Of a stretch of 64,000 nucleotides of DNA, positions 30,949-41,397 are shown piece by piece. The first letter of the stretch is position 1, and the number at the start of each line of letters is the position of its first letter. Under the pieces are notes generated by a model that made no database searches, had not been told where the DNA came from, and saw nothing but the letters and a program-made list of their open reading frames with translations. Source of the stretch: an uncultured Bacteroidota bacterium (lineage in GTDB: Bacteria; Bacteroidota; Bacteroidia; Chitinophagales; Chitinophagaceae); NCBI GenBank assembly GCA_903882805.1, contig CAIRYK010000075.1, positions 28,768-92,767 on the forward strand, given 5' to 3'. Both the position numbers and the translations under genes were made by a program.

Positions 30949-32152
30949 AAAACACCTTTACTGTGATACCCGGAAACACCTGACGGAGATTGTTGGTGAT
31001 GATGAGCTCGGGGCTGATGGTAATGGTGTTCTTCAGCTGTATGTTAGTAAACACCTTGAATGTGGGGCCTTTAAAGTAGTCGCCCTGCTGACGGATAAGG
31101 TAGCCGGCGCCGCCAGTTAGACGAGAGTATTTACCTTTTTTTGAGTCTTCGAACGACAAGCCCACCTCTCCATTCAAAAACCAGTTGTCTTTTATAAACG
31201 AAGCGCCTGCGGGGTTTTTCTCGAAAAAGTAATAAGACGACAAAGAGAAACCACCCTCTACATAATCTTTGTCGCCTCGATCGCGCTTCAATGTCATACC
31301 CAGTTCAGCCATAGGCGCTAGGGTGTTCATAACCACTCCCGCGCCTATGTGTCCATCCAATACAAGCATATCGTTGTGTTTCACGCTGCGCCACCGTTTT
31401 GAGATATCCGACTTAATGAGAAAGTCATACCTGTCCAGCCTGTCGTAGGCGCGCGTAGGGTTGTACACAGTAGATGACGGATTGCGCTGCGCATCCTTAG
31501 CCGACCGTTTGTAGCGGGTGTTTTTCAGTGTATCCAGTATAATTGTGAGCTCTTCTCTACTGGCAAAAAACTTGTCTATGTCGGTATAATTGTTCAGGCA
31601 AAAAGTGCAGGTAATGAGGTACTGTGTTTTTAAGGTTGTTTTTATCACCGGCGATCCTTTGGGTTTAATTTTACGGGGTATCTCTTCGCCATTCATTTTT
31701 ATAATCACCCGCACGGTGTCTTGCTCCATTTTCAGCGGAGCAACCATTCCATATTTGTTTACAAAAATTGCTCCGTCAGGGTCGTGCTTCAGGAATCGTA
31801 TCTGCTTGTAGCCTGCGTTTGCGCTCAGCGCATAGTCTATGCGTAAATTGCCAGCAAAATGCGCCAACGAGTCTTTGTAAAAAGCCACATCGCGTTTCAG
31901 GTCGGTAAGTATAGAGTCCAGATGCGCCACACGATCGAAGTCGCCCATATTGTTCATCTCTAATATCAGCTTACCGGTGGGTAGCTTTACGAAATCGCGT
32001 ATGCCTGTTGCGCCCACTGGCCCCTGAAAAGTACGCTCTGTATTGCTTATTTTCATAGCCGCTTCAGCGCCAGCCTCATAGGTGTTTTGCGCCCATAGTT
32101 TCCCCTGAATGCCTGCAATGAGTAGCACCGCAAATGCAATTTGTTTCTTCAT
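30947..32152 (-). CDS. Hypothetical exported/outer-membrane protein, third gene of an ECF sigma operon
   Basis: Signal peptide; C-terminal half with beta-strand pattern (GGFSLSSYYFFEKN..., LTGGAGYLIRQQGDYFKGPTFKVFTNIQL). Confidence 0.7.
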   Translation of the reverse strand: MKKQIAFAVLLIAGIQGKLWAQNTYEAGAEAAMKISNTERTFQGPVGATGIRDFVKLPTGKLILEMNNMGDFDRVAHLDSILTDLKRDVAFYKDSLAHFAGNLRIDYALSANAGYKQIRFLKHDPDGAIFVNKYGMVAPLKMEQDTVRVIIKMNGEEIPRKIKPKGSPVIKTTLKTQYLITCTFCLNNYTDIDKFFASREELTIILDTLKNTRYKRSAKDAQRNPSSTVYNPTRAYDRLDRYDFLIKSDISKRWRSVKHNDMLVLDGHIGAGVVMNTLAPMAELGMTLKRDRGDKDYVEGGFSLSSYYFFEKNPAGASFIKDNWFLNGEVGLSFEDSKKGKYSRLTGGAGYLIRQQGDYFKGPTFKVFTNIQLKNTITISPELIITNNLRQVFPGITVKVF

Positions 32153-32172
32153 TATGTTGGTTTTAGTTGATT

Positions 32173-32913
32173 TTAATATATGCGTAGTTTTAAGCCGCCC
32201 ATGTATCTATTATCCCCGTTGTAGGTGCGTTGCGGTGCATTCAGCAAAATAGAAATGCCGCCCACGGTCAGTCTGTTTTCTCTACGCAACTCTTGCAGGT
32301 AGGTTTCCTCATGCAGTAGGTCGTTTATATGCACTGGCGGCAATTTCATTATCTCGGCAAGAGCAGTATTGGGTTGTTCCGGCTCATTTTCAGCGGTAGT
32401 AGGCGTTATATCTTTATCCAGTTCGCTGAGGTGCACTATGCGCATGGGTCTTGGCTTTGGCGGTGCAGTGGGTGCGGGCGCAAGGGTCGGCGTAGGTACA
32501 ACGGCTATATCCACAACCTGCTCCGTAGGTGTCGGTACAATAAGCGGCGGCGCTATGCGGCGTTCGCTATATCTGGAATTTTCTTTGTTTATTGTTTTGG
32601 TTTTGGCAACCGGTTGTGTACTCTCGGCCACTACTGCAGGCTGCGCCGGTACGGGCATTAAGGGCATTGGCGCCGCAACAGGAGTAGCTGAAGTCATCTG
32701 TGGCGCAGGTTGGTTATATAGTTTTGCTACAAGTAGCAGCAGCGCAAGCGCGGCTGCAGCCGCCAGCCAATAAAGCGGTTTTTTGTTACGGGCAGGAGCA
32801 GCATCGAGGCGGGAGTGCAGCTTTCGCCATGCATCCTCCTTGCCGAACACAATACCTCCATCCAGCGTGTCGAGGCTGTTCAGTTTATCTTTTATGGCAT
32901 TGTCGTTGTTCAT
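32173..32913 (-). CDS. Probable anti-sigma factor: single TM, Pro/Ala-rich periplasmic region
   Basis: Cytosolic N-terminus, TM YWLAAAAALALLLLVAKLY, Pro-rich segment; directly downstream of an ECF sigma gene. Confidence 0.7.
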   Translation of the reverse strand: MNNDNAIKDKLNSLDTLDGGIVFGKEDAWRKLHSRLDAAPARNKKPLYWLAAAAALALLLLVAKLYNQPAPQMTSATPVAAPMPLMPVPAQPAVVAESTQPVAKTKTINKENSRYSERRIAPPLIVPTPTEQVVDIAVVPTPTLAPAPTAPPKPRPMRIVHLSELDKDITPTTAENEPEQPNTALAEIMKLPPVHINDLLHEETYLQELRRENRLTVGGISILLNAPQRTYNGDNRYMGGLKLRIY

Positions 32914-32944
32914 AACAGTTGGTTATTGGGTTGTTTTCCTGGCA

Positions 32945-33481
32945 TTACAAGTCGGTTTGTACGTTTATTATTCGTTTTTGCAGCATTGCCCGCGCCTTGT
33001 TCAGTTGCGATTTTGAGGTTCCTTCCGATATTTCCAGCAGTCCGGCTATTTCTTTATGGCTCATATCCTCTACTACATAAAGGTTGAACACAGTGCGATA
33101 CCCGGGCGGCAGCTCTATTATGTACCTGTAAATCTCGGCGGCGCTCATACGGCCTATAATGTCATTGTCGGCCACTACATCCATTGCCCCTGTGTCGGGC
33201 GATAGCTGCAATCCGCCTTTCTTTCGCAAAAATGCAAGGCACTCATTAACCATTATCTTCTTCAGCCACGGCCCCACACTACCCGGCCCGCTATAGTCGA
33301 ACCGGTCTATTTTATTGAAAAAGTTGTAAAACCCATTCAGCATCATTTCTTCGGCATCGTGCAGGTTTTTCAGGTAGCGCATACACACCATAAGCATTGC
33401 GTCGGCATAGGCATCCCAAAGGTATTTCTGCGCTTTTCGGTCGTGGCGTCGGCAACCCTCTATGGCTTTTTCCTCGGTCAT
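32945..33481 (-). CDS. ECF-type RNA polymerase sigma factor
   Basis: DRKAQKYLWDAYADAMLMVCMRYLKNLHDAEEMMLNGFYNFFNKIDRF (region 2) and ELPPGYRTVFNLYVVEDMSHKEIAGLLEISEGTSKSQLNKARAMLQKRI (region 4). Confidence 0.95.
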   Translation of the reverse strand: MTEEKAIEGCRRHDRKAQKYLWDAYADAMLMVCMRYLKNLHDAEEMMLNGFYNFFNKIDRFDYSGPGSVGPWLKKIMVNECLAFLRKKGGLQLSPDTGAMDVVADNDIIGRMSAAEIYRYIIELPPGYRTVFNLYVVEDMSHKEIAGLLEISEGTSKSQLNKARAMLQKRIINVQTDL

Positions 33482-33689
33482 GAATCGTGTGTAGCTATTT
33501 GTGTATAGTAATATATGCCTTTTCTGGCCCTAAGGTTGCCCGGACTGCAAAAAATAATTTCTTTTTACCCGCTAAGCGCAAAAGCAGGAAACAATAAGGT
33601 AATAATCAGTTAACACGGTGTTTTAATTGGGGTCATACGACCCAAATAATTTTACACCCTCTTATACTGTTTTTTAAAATGATGTTGTT

Positions 33690-36146
33690 ATGAAGAAAAT
33701 TGCCCTAATTGTGCTGCTTTATTTTATAAATGTACCGCTTGTTTTTTGTCAGGATGTGTACACTTATGTAAACAATACCGCGGGCATACCCACCTATGTA
33801 GACCCTCTGATACCTGTATTTACCAACCTTACCGCCATAGGCACAGGCGTTACTACGCCCTGCACCTGGGGTTTTAGCGGTATTACAGGTTTCACCGGAC
33901 TTACCTATTCTACAGCGGGCCCCTGTATAGATATTACGCTTACTGCTACGCCTGGTTATACTATAGATGTTACTGGCTTTACCGCCGGCCTGCGCCGGTC
34001 TACCACCGGCCCAACGCTGGCCCGCCTGGCCTATAGCACAGACGGCATATCGTGGACCGATGAAGGGATAGACCATGTGCCGCTCAACGCCGGATGCGCT
34101 ACATCGCCCGCCGGAACAACGCTGGCCAGTTGGAGTCCGTTTTATGTTACCAATCCTACGCTGCATTTCCGCATTTACCCTTATGCAGCATCGGGCATGG
34201 GCGGAACAATACAGATATACGGATTGAGCATCATTGGTTCAGTGCGGTTGTTGTGCACGCCGCCTGTTGTTAGCGTTTCGCCAGCAGCGGCAACCATCTG
34301 CAGCGGCAGCAGCGTAGCGCTTACCGGTAGCGGGGCAGGTCTGGGCGGCGTTTACACCTGGAGTCCGGGCACAGGCTTGTCGGCTACCACAGGCGTCACA
34401 GTTACAGCCAGCCCCACAGCCACTACTACCTATACCGTTATTGGTACAACATCGGTAGGGTGCAGCGACACCACTACTGCAGTGGTAACCGTAAACCCAC
34501 TGCCTGCCACAACCATTACCCCATCTGGTCCGCTAACATTTTGTATCGGCGATACCGTGCGGCTTATTGCGCCTTCCGGCTTAGGCTATACATACCAATG
34601 GAACAATGCATTCGGAGCCATACCCGGCGCTACCAATCAATATTTTACTACTGGAGCCACAGGCATTTATACCGTAGATGTGACAAATGGTTTTGGCTGC
34701 ACTGCTTCCAGCTCCGCCGCAATAGTTACTGCCGTGAGCCTGCCTGTAATTACAGTTAGTCCGGCAGGAGGCAGTATATGCCTGGGCGGCGGCGGATTGT
34801 CGCTTACTGCAAGCGGAGCCGGCCTAGGCGGCGCTTATGCATGGGGCCCTACCACTGGCCTTACACCAGCATTTGGCCCTACAGTACTGGCCAACCCTAC
34901 CGCAACCACCACTTATACCATTACCGGCACATCTGTGATAGGCTGCGTGGGTACTACTACAGTTACGGTTACCGTAAATCCTGCGCCTCCGGCAACAGTG
35001 GTTGCCTCCGGTCCGCTTACTTTTTGCGCCGGCGACGAGGTGACGCTTACCGGACCGGTAGGCTACAGCTACCAATGGTATAACGGCCCCGGACTGATAG
35101 CGGGCGCTACCAATAATACTTACATAGCTACATCATCGGGCGCCTACCGGCTGGTAGTCACCAATAGTTTTGGCTGTAGTACCACCAGCTCGGTGAATAC
35201 AGTGAACACACTTCCTGCCCCAACAGCGTTGATAACAGTAACTGGCAGCGCTGTTTTCTGCGCCGGCGGCAGCGTAACGCTTAATGCCGCTACCGGCCCC
35301 GGCTATGTATATCAGTGGAACAAAGACGGAAGCCCGATAGCGGGCGCTATTGCGCCTGTGTACACCGCATCGTTAACAGGCGCCTACACAGTGCGGGTTA
35401 CCGGTACCAACGGCTGCTCAGCCAATGCTGCCGGTATTATGGTAAATGCAGTAGATCTGCCCTTTATTGAAAATACAGGTCGCAAATTTTGTGCAGGTAC
35501 TACCTCTACGCTCAGGGTCAATACCGGCGGCGCCATTACCGGCATTACCTACCAGTGGTATAGAAACGGCATTGCCATACCCGGCGCCGTGAACGGCAGC
35601 TATATGGCTACCCTGTCTGGCATATATACTTGTTATGTAAACATAGCCGGTAGCTGCGCCACTACCACCGCGCCCGATACTATTACGGTATACCCCACGC
35701 CGCGACCCTTTACCACATTTGATGGAACCTACTACATTGCCAACCCCGGCTACGTAACCTATCAGTGGTACCTGAACACCATAGCTATACCCGGCGCAAC
35801 AACTACTACCCTGAAACCATTTGTAAACGGTAGCTACCGAGTAAGGGTTACAGACCCCAACAACTGCAGCGCCTATAGCATAGAGCAAAACATATACAAT
35901 GTAGGGGTAACCAATATAAACGCAACAGATATAGCCGTATACCCTAATCCGGCTACCACTACCTTACGGATTACTGCCCCTGTTAGCGTAACCGCGCAAA
36001 TAAGCGGAATAGACGGCAAAACAATACTTATCCAGCCCAATGCCGAACAGATAAACATAGCTGAACTGCCCTCCGGGCTGTACCTGTTGCAACTATACAG
36101 CGCCACCGGCGAACGTCTGCTTACGCAGAAGGTAATGAAGCAATAA
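33690..36146 (+). CDS. Secreted Ig/PKD-like repeat protein with T9SS C-terminal sorting domain
   Basis: Repeats of the type SGPLTFCAGDEVTLTGPVGYSYQWYNGPGLIAGATNNTYIATSSGAYRLVVTNSFGCS; C-terminal VYPNPATTTLRITAPVSVTAQISGIDGKTILIQ...LPSGLYLLQLYSATGERLLTQKVMKQ. Confidence 0.92.
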   Translation: MKKIALIVLLYFINVPLVFCQDVYTYVNNTAGIPTYVDPLIPVFTNLTAIGTGVTTPCTWGFSGITGFTGLTYSTAGPCIDITLTATPGYTIDVTGFTAGLRRSTTGPTLARLAYSTDGISWTDEGIDHVPLNAGCATSPAGTTLASWSPFYVTNPTLHFRIYPYAASGMGGTIQIYGLSIIGSVRLLCTPPVVSVSPAAATICSGSSVALTGSGAGLGGVYTWSPGTGLSATTGVTVTASPTATTTYTVIGTTSVGCSDTTTAVVTVNPLPATTITPSGPLTFCIGDTVRLIAPSGLGYTYQWNNAFGAIPGATNQYFTTGATGIYTVDVTNGFGCTASSSAAIVTAVSLPVITVSPAGGSICLGGGGLSLTASGAGLGGAYAWGPTTGLTPAFGPTVLANPTATTTYTITGTSVIGCVGTTTVTVTVNPAPPATVVASGPLTFCAGDEVTLTGPVGYSYQWYNGPGLIAGATNNTYIATSSGAYRLVVTNSFGCSTTSSVNTVNTLPAPTALITVTGSAVFCAGGSVTLNAATGPGYVYQWNKDGSPIAGAIAPVYTASLTGAYTVRVTGTNGCSANAAGIMVNAVDLPFIENTGRKFCAGTTSTLRVNTGGAITGITYQWYRNGIAIPGAVNGSYMATLSGIYTCYVNIAGSCATTTAPDTITVYPTPRPFTTFDGTYYIANPGYVTYQWYLNTIAIPGATTTTLKPFVNGSYRVRVTDPNNCSAYSIEQNIYNVGVTNINATDIAVYPNPATTTLRITAPVSVTAQISGIDGKTILIQPNAEQINIAELPSGLYLLQLYSATGERLLTQKVMKQ

Positions 36147-36170
36147 GCGTATAACCCAATCCTAAAGTAC

Positions 36171-36203
36171 AAAATGGCAATCCTGTGCGGGATGGCCATT
36201 TTT
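36171..36203 (+). terminator. Rho-independent terminator
   Basis: AAAATGGCAATCCTGTGCGGGATGGCCATTTTT. Confidence 0.75.
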
Positions 36204-36574
36204 GTATTATAGGTTATATGCATGTCGGAATCTTTTAGCGGGCATGGGAATAGAAATAGCGCTGTAAGCGTTATTGCAATATCTGGTTGCTGGGTTGCAG
36301 AAAAAATGACCTATTTTGCTTAATGTATGCTGGAATGGTTTCAATTATGCATTACTGTGGGCTATTAAGGTATATTGGAAACAAACAACCCAAGTTGAGG
36401 TGAACTGCAAGCGGCCGTACAATCGCTGAAATGCCCACATCCTCACCTCTGGCTAATAACATTTGTGGCCTAACAAATAAGGACTATCAAGGTAGGAAAT
36501 GCCAAAACAATCCGTCATTTTTTACCATGCTGAATTGTTGAAGAAGGGCAACTTTAGTTGCTATTAGTTTCCTC

Positions 36575-38224
36575 TCACTTCAGCTCTACCAGATAAAAAT
36601 GTTTCACCACTTTACTGCGGGTTGATGGGTTGAGGAAGTCGGGGGTTAGCTCGCTTACTTTGTAAAATGGACCGTGGTGCAGTACTTTATATTCCATTCC
36701 GTTTTGTTTCAGTTCGTTCAGTCCTTTGTCCATGGTAAGCACATATTTACGGCCCGCCAGTTGTGTGGGCGCATCTATGCCAGCTATTGTGCCTTGCGCA
36801 TAAAACTGCAGACAGTTTAGTGGGTCGTCTACACCCATGGTCACTACCTGATTGTGGGGCAGCGATTTGTTGTGAATATACCTGCCTGCCTGCGCCCCTA
36901 CCTGATACCGCAGCAATGAGGTGTACACGTGGTTGCTGAGGAAAATATTTACAATAATCATTCCACTAGCGGCCAGGAGAAACACCTTGCCTGCCATACC
37001 CCTGAACGATGCCAGAAATATCCATATAGCCGTTGCTACCGCCCAGCCGGTAACAACCATAAAACCCGACGGGAATACATACACCAGCAATACCAGCGCT
37101 ACAAATAGTATGATGGCCATTACAACGGTAATGAGCGGCTTCATAAACGCATGGAGTTTACGGTATCTTTTTTCTTCCACCATCTGAAAAATAAATCGGG
37201 CGGTGATGATGGACGCCAGAGGGAAGGCAATGAAAATATAATGCGGCAACTGATAGGCCGACGAACCTAAAGCCAGATAGGTAAGCAGAAAACCGCCCGT
37301 AGATATCCATTCCTGATCGGGTTGTAGTTTGAATTTTTGGATAAATAACTGCCAGAAGTTGACAAAGAGGGCCGGAGTGAGCAGCAATACCCAAGGCAGG
37401 TAAGACCACAACATGTTGGAGTAAAGAAACGTAATATCTACCCCGTTTTTCCAGGGGCTTTCGCCGGTAATACGGCCGAAACTCTGGCTCCAGTAAAAAA
37501 AACGTAAGCCTGATACGCCCTTTTGGCCATTTACCATTGCATCCGGGTGCATATCGTATTGCTGGTACAGGCCTATGCTCATAGGTATCAGCAAAATGCC
37601 TATTACTGCTATGCCCAGCAGATAGGCGGGATTTAAAAAATTGCGCCACTGGCGTTTCAGTACCCAGTCTGTACCAAAACAAAATACAGGGGTCATCAGG
37701 GCTATAGGCCCCTTGGTCATCATGCCAAAGGCTATTGCAGCGCTGCCCCACAGCAGGTGTTTTAGTTTTTTTTCAGTTATGTATTCCTGTATCAGCCATA
37801 CCGCGGTTATGGTCCAGCTCATCAGTATGGTGTCGCAGCGCACATCGTTGGTCATGAGCCACATACCCTGGCAGGTGGCCAGTACCAGCGCCGCCATACG
37901 GCCGGTAATATCGCCATACAGCAACTTTGTAAGCCTGTAGGTGGCATATAACGCCCATAGTGCAAACAATATGGACGGTAGTTTGTACCCAAAGTTGTTG
38001 ACGCCAAAGATCTTCATACTCAGGGCGCTTACCCAAAACAGAAACGGCGGTTTATCGAGATAGTTGAGGCCCCTGTCGTATATGTGCAGAAAGTCGCCGC
38101 ATTTCAGCATTTCGCGGCTTATCTCTGCATATTGAGATGCGTCTATATCCATGGTGTCTATCCTGACGCCGGTGAAATAAACGATTGCTATTACAATAAA
38201 AATCCAAAACGGGATTTTGGGCAT
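36575..38224 (-). CDS. ArnT/PMT-like (GT39/GT83) membrane glycosyltransferase
   Basis: TMDIDASQYAEISREML...GLNYLDKPPFLFWVSALSMKIFGVNNFGYKLPS; multi-TM. Confidence 0.9.
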   Translation of the reverse strand: MPKIPFWIFIVIAIVYFTGVRIDTMDIDASQYAEISREMLKCGDFLHIYDRGLNYLDKPPFLFWVSALSMKIFGVNNFGYKLPSILFALWALYATYRLTKLLYGDITGRMAALVLATCQGMWLMTNDVRCDTILMSWTITAVWLIQEYITEKKLKHLLWGSAAIAFGMMTKGPIALMTPVFCFGTDWVLKRQWRNFLNPAYLLGIAVIGILLIPMSIGLYQQYDMHPDAMVNGQKGVSGLRFFYWSQSFGRITGESPWKNGVDITFLYSNMLWSYLPWVLLLTPALFVNFWQLFIQKFKLQPDQEWISTGGFLLTYLALGSSAYQLPHYIFIAFPLASIITARFIFQMVEEKRYRKLHAFMKPLITVVMAIILFVALVLLVYVFPSGFMVVTGWAVATAIWIFLASFRGMAGKVFLLAASGMIIVNIFLSNHVYTSLLRYQVGAQAGRYIHNKSLPHNQVVTMGVDDPLNCLQFYAQGTIAGIDAPTQLAGRKYVLTMDKGLNELKQNGMEYKVLHHGPFYKVSELTPDFLNPSTRSKVVKHFYLVELK

Positions 38225-38454
38225 TGGTATTGGCAGTTTGGTTTCAAAAAAGCTAACTACGGGCTATGTATTTATTGCACGCCTTGTAGTATCCGTTTGT
38301 TTCATAAGTATATAGCGCAGGTAAAACGGCAGAACGCTGAATGTTATTGCAACCGGCGCCAGTCAGAAATAAAGTATGTGCCCATAGGGGCAATTTATGA
38401 CAGGTTTAGGGTGTGCAAATTTTCTGTGAGCAAAAATAGTCGCAATTTTATCCA

Positions 38455-39486
38455 ATGTTGCAATTAAAATACTTTTCCTTCGATTTAGCCTTTCAATATC
38501 CCTTTACTATTGCCAAAGGTACGAAGACGCATCAACCTACGCTAATCACAGCTTTGCGCCTCGGCAATGTTGCCGGTTTTGGCGAAGCGCCCGCTATAAA
38601 TTACTACAACGTTACTGTGCCGCAAATGATAGAAACGCTGGAAGCCAAGCGCGCTATGATAGAGCGGTATGCGCTTACCGATCCGCCGCGTTTCTGGCAT
38701 TTTCTGCATCACCTTATTCCCGGACAGCATTTCCTTACCGCCGCGCTCGACATTGCCGGCTGGGACTTGTTTGCTCAAATGCGCCGCCAGCCGCTACACC
38801 AACTGCTGGGGTTGAAATGGGACGGACCGCCGCTAACCGATTACACCATAGGTATAGATACGCTGCCCGAAATGGCGGCCAAAATGGCGGCGCATCCCTG
38901 GCCGGTGTACAAAATAAAGGTGGCCCGGCCCGACGATATAGACCTGCTGCGCGGCTTGAGGACGCACACAGATGCGCCATTCAGGGTAGATGCTAATGAG
39001 GGCTGGGGGCTGGATGATGCCAAACGGCTGCTGCCCGAGCTGCATGCACTGAACGTGACCCTGCTGGAGCAACCGCTGTCCCGCGAGCATAACGAGGCGA
39101 TGCCCGAACTGAAAGCTCTTTCTCCCATACTGCTGTATGCCGACGAAAGCTGCCGCACCGAGGACGAGGTAATAAAATGCGCCGCCGGGTTTGACGGCAT
39201 AAATATAAAGCTGACAAAGTGCGGGGGCATAACGCCAGCCTTGCGGATGATAAAGCAAGCCCGCGAACTGGGTCTGAAAGTAATGATGGGCTCCATGAAC
39301 GAAAGTACCATAGGCGCTGCGGCTGTAGCTAATATGTGGCCCTTGCTCGATGTGATGGACGCCGACGGACCGCTGCTACTGAGGCAGGATGTGGCGCAGG
39401 GGCTAACTTATGACAATGGCGCTGTAACGCTTAGCGGCGGCAATGGTTTGGGCGTAAAGTTTACTGGGTTGAGAGATAGTGTATAG
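38455..39486 (+). CDS. Dipeptide epimerase (L-Ala-D/L-Glu epimerase-like), enolase superfamily
   Basis: VYKIKVARPDDIDLLRGLR (KxK), FRVDANEGWG, LLEQPLSREHNE, LYADESC, GINIKLTKCGGITPALRMIKQARELGLKVMMGSMNES. Confidence 0.92.
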   Translation: MLQLKYFSFDLAFQYPFTIAKGTKTHQPTLITALRLGNVAGFGEAPAINYYNVTVPQMIETLEAKRAMIERYALTDPPRFWHFLHHLIPGQHFLTAALDIAGWDLFAQMRRQPLHQLLGLKWDGPPLTDYTIGIDTLPEMAAKMAAHPWPVYKIKVARPDDIDLLRGLRTHTDAPFRVDANEGWGLDDAKRLLPELHALNVTLLEQPLSREHNEAMPELKALSPILLYADESCRTEDEVIKCAAGFDGINIKLTKCGGITPALRMIKQARELGLKVMMGSMNESTIGAAAVANMWPLLDVMDADGPLLLRQDVAQGLTYDNGAVTLSGGNGLGVKFTGLRDSV

Positions 39487-39600
39487 TAGAATGTATTTAG
39501 TAGAAAGTAGAAAGTAGAAAGTCGCGAGTTGGGGTGGGGGTGTAGGGGTATTTTTAGCAGATAGTAGAAGATTTGCGATTTCAAATAAAAAACAAACAAA

Positions 39601-40443
39601 ATGGATTATATAAACCTGAATGGCAAGATAATGACTGCCGACAAGGCAGGGATACCTGTAGATAATGGAGCGTTCAGGTATGGTTATGGCCTGTTTGAAA
39701 CCATGGTGGTGATAAATGGCGCTATAAGGCTGGCCGGCTACCACTGGGAGCGGCTGTTTGCGGGCTTAAAGCTATTGCAGCTGGATACGCCCGCCCTGCA
39801 TACCCCGCAGTGGCTGGAACGCCAGACGCTGGATACTGTGGCGCGCAACAAAGCCGATAATCTGTGCCGGGTGCGGCTGCAGTATTTTGCCGGCGGCGGC
39901 GGCCTGTATGGCGCTAATGCCGTAAAGCCGGGCTTTATAATAGAGTGTTTTGAACTGAATGAGGAAGCGATAGCCTTCAATGAAAACGGACTGACGCTTG
40001 GCGTGGCCGAAGGGTTGGCGAAATCAAAGGATATGCTGAGCAATGTGAAATCGTGCAATGCGCTGATATACGCCATGGGCGCCAGGCAAGCTAAGGCGGA
40101 AAAATGCAACGATATGCTGCTGCGCAACACCGCCGGCAACCTGATAGAAACTACACTGGCCAATGTGTTCTGGATAAAAAATGACATTGTGTATACGCCG
40201 CCGCTTACCGATGGCTGCATAGCGGGCGTGATGCGCCGCCATATAATGAACAGGCTGCCAACGGTGGAAGAAAGCCTGACAGACCAACGCCTGCAGACTG
40301 CCGACGAGGTATTTGTGACCAATGCCGTGAAGGGGATAAAGTGGGTGAAATCTGTAAACGATTATTTTTACTCTGCAGATCGTGTGAAAAAATTGCATAA
40401 CTTAGTATTTCATCTATCCTCCCCCAATATGCTTGCCCTATGA
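39601..40443 (+). CDS. Class IV PLP aminotransferase / aminodeoxychorismate lyase family
   Basis: AFRYGYGLFETMVVINGAIRLAGYHWERLFAGL; NVKSCNALIYAMGARQAKAEKCNDMLLRNTAGNLIETTLANVFWIK. Confidence 0.9.
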   Translation: MDYINLNGKIMTADKAGIPVDNGAFRYGYGLFETMVVINGAIRLAGYHWERLFAGLKLLQLDTPALHTPQWLERQTLDTVARNKADNLCRVRLQYFAGGGGLYGANAVKPGFIIECFELNEEAIAFNENGLTLGVAEGLAKSKDMLSNVKSCNALIYAMGARQAKAEKCNDMLLRNTAGNLIETTLANVFWIKNDIVYTPPLTDGCIAGVMRRHIMNRLPTVEESLTDQRLQTADEVFVTNAVKGIKWVKSVNDYFYSADRVKKLHNLVFHLSSPNMLAL

Positions 40444-41138
40444 AAAAGTTGTTTAGTTTGATGCTGCTTTCGCTTCTTGGCGCCGTTCAGTTGTTGGCAG
40501 GGCCGCTCAAAAAATTATCGTTGGGCGGCGAGATAGGGGTGAATGTATCTAACTACTATGGCGAAACCAATGGCGATCCCTACAACAACCTGACCGTAAG
40601 AAAGTTGCGGGCAGGCGTAGTGGCTGATTATGAATTGAATAAAAGATTCAGCTTGCAATCGGGCTTGCTGTATGTGGGCAATGGTTTTGAGCCGCTCAAG
40701 GGCGACCGTATCTACTCAAAAGAGTTGCAGGTACATACTGTACAGCTACCTTTAATAGCTACCGCCAAAATAAATGTGCGCGGCGGCAATACTGCTTTTG
40801 TAGGGCTGGGGCCCTATATTGCGGCCAATGTGGCCGGAAGAACCAATATCTATCATCAACTTTCGCTTCCCTACCTGGCATACGATAATATATCGCGCGA
40901 CCTGAAGGTGGGTAGCAACGCCGACGACGACCTGAAGCTGATAGATTACGGTCTGTGCGCCAATGTAGGCTACCTGCTTACTAATGGCTTATACCTTAAA
41001 GTGCACTATCAGGCAGGTATACCCAACTTGTTGCCCGGCGGCGATGAGCAAAACACGCTGCGCAACTTCAATTTCGGATTTTCAGCGGGCTACGTGGTGA
41101 AAATGAAGGAACGCAAAGCAACAGCTAAGTTGAAATAG
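40440..41138 (+). CDS. PorT-like outer-membrane beta-barrel protein
   Basis: Signal peptide; LGGEIGVNVSNYYGE..., FSLQSGLLYVGNGFEPL, VQLPLIATAKINV. ATGA overlap with the preceding gene. Confidence 0.8.
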   Translation: MKKLFSLMLLSLLGAVQLLAGPLKKLSLGGEIGVNVSNYYGETNGDPYNNLTVRKLRAGVVADYELNKRFSLQSGLLYVGNGFEPLKGDRIYSKELQVHTVQLPLIATAKINVRGGNTAFVGLGPYIAANVAGRTNIYHQLSLPYLAYDNISRDLKVGSNADDDLKLIDYGLCANVGYLLTNGLYLKVHYQAGIPNLLPGGDEQNTLRNFNFGFSAGYVVKMKERKATAKLK

Positions 41139-41397
41139 CATCAATTGGCGTTCATTTTGGCATACGCAAACACAAGAAGTTTGTATTGGCGCATAAAAGG
41201 CAACTGACATAATTGCTTTGTTGGTATAGCTACTATTCAAATTGTTATTTTATACTATCCTGCTGGCGGTAATGGAGTTGCTCCAATGGTTATGGGGTAT
41301 GTACAAGTATGTTGCGCAACTCCGTTTCAGAAAGTGGCAATATATGGCCGGTACTCCTTACTTTAGCGTAGCGGCTCCTCTGTTCGCTGCACTGTTT

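Noticed and set aside
39485-39545. Short GTAGAAA-type tandem repeat and G-rich stretch
   Set aside because: Only a few imperfect copies; too short to call a functional repeat or CRISPR.
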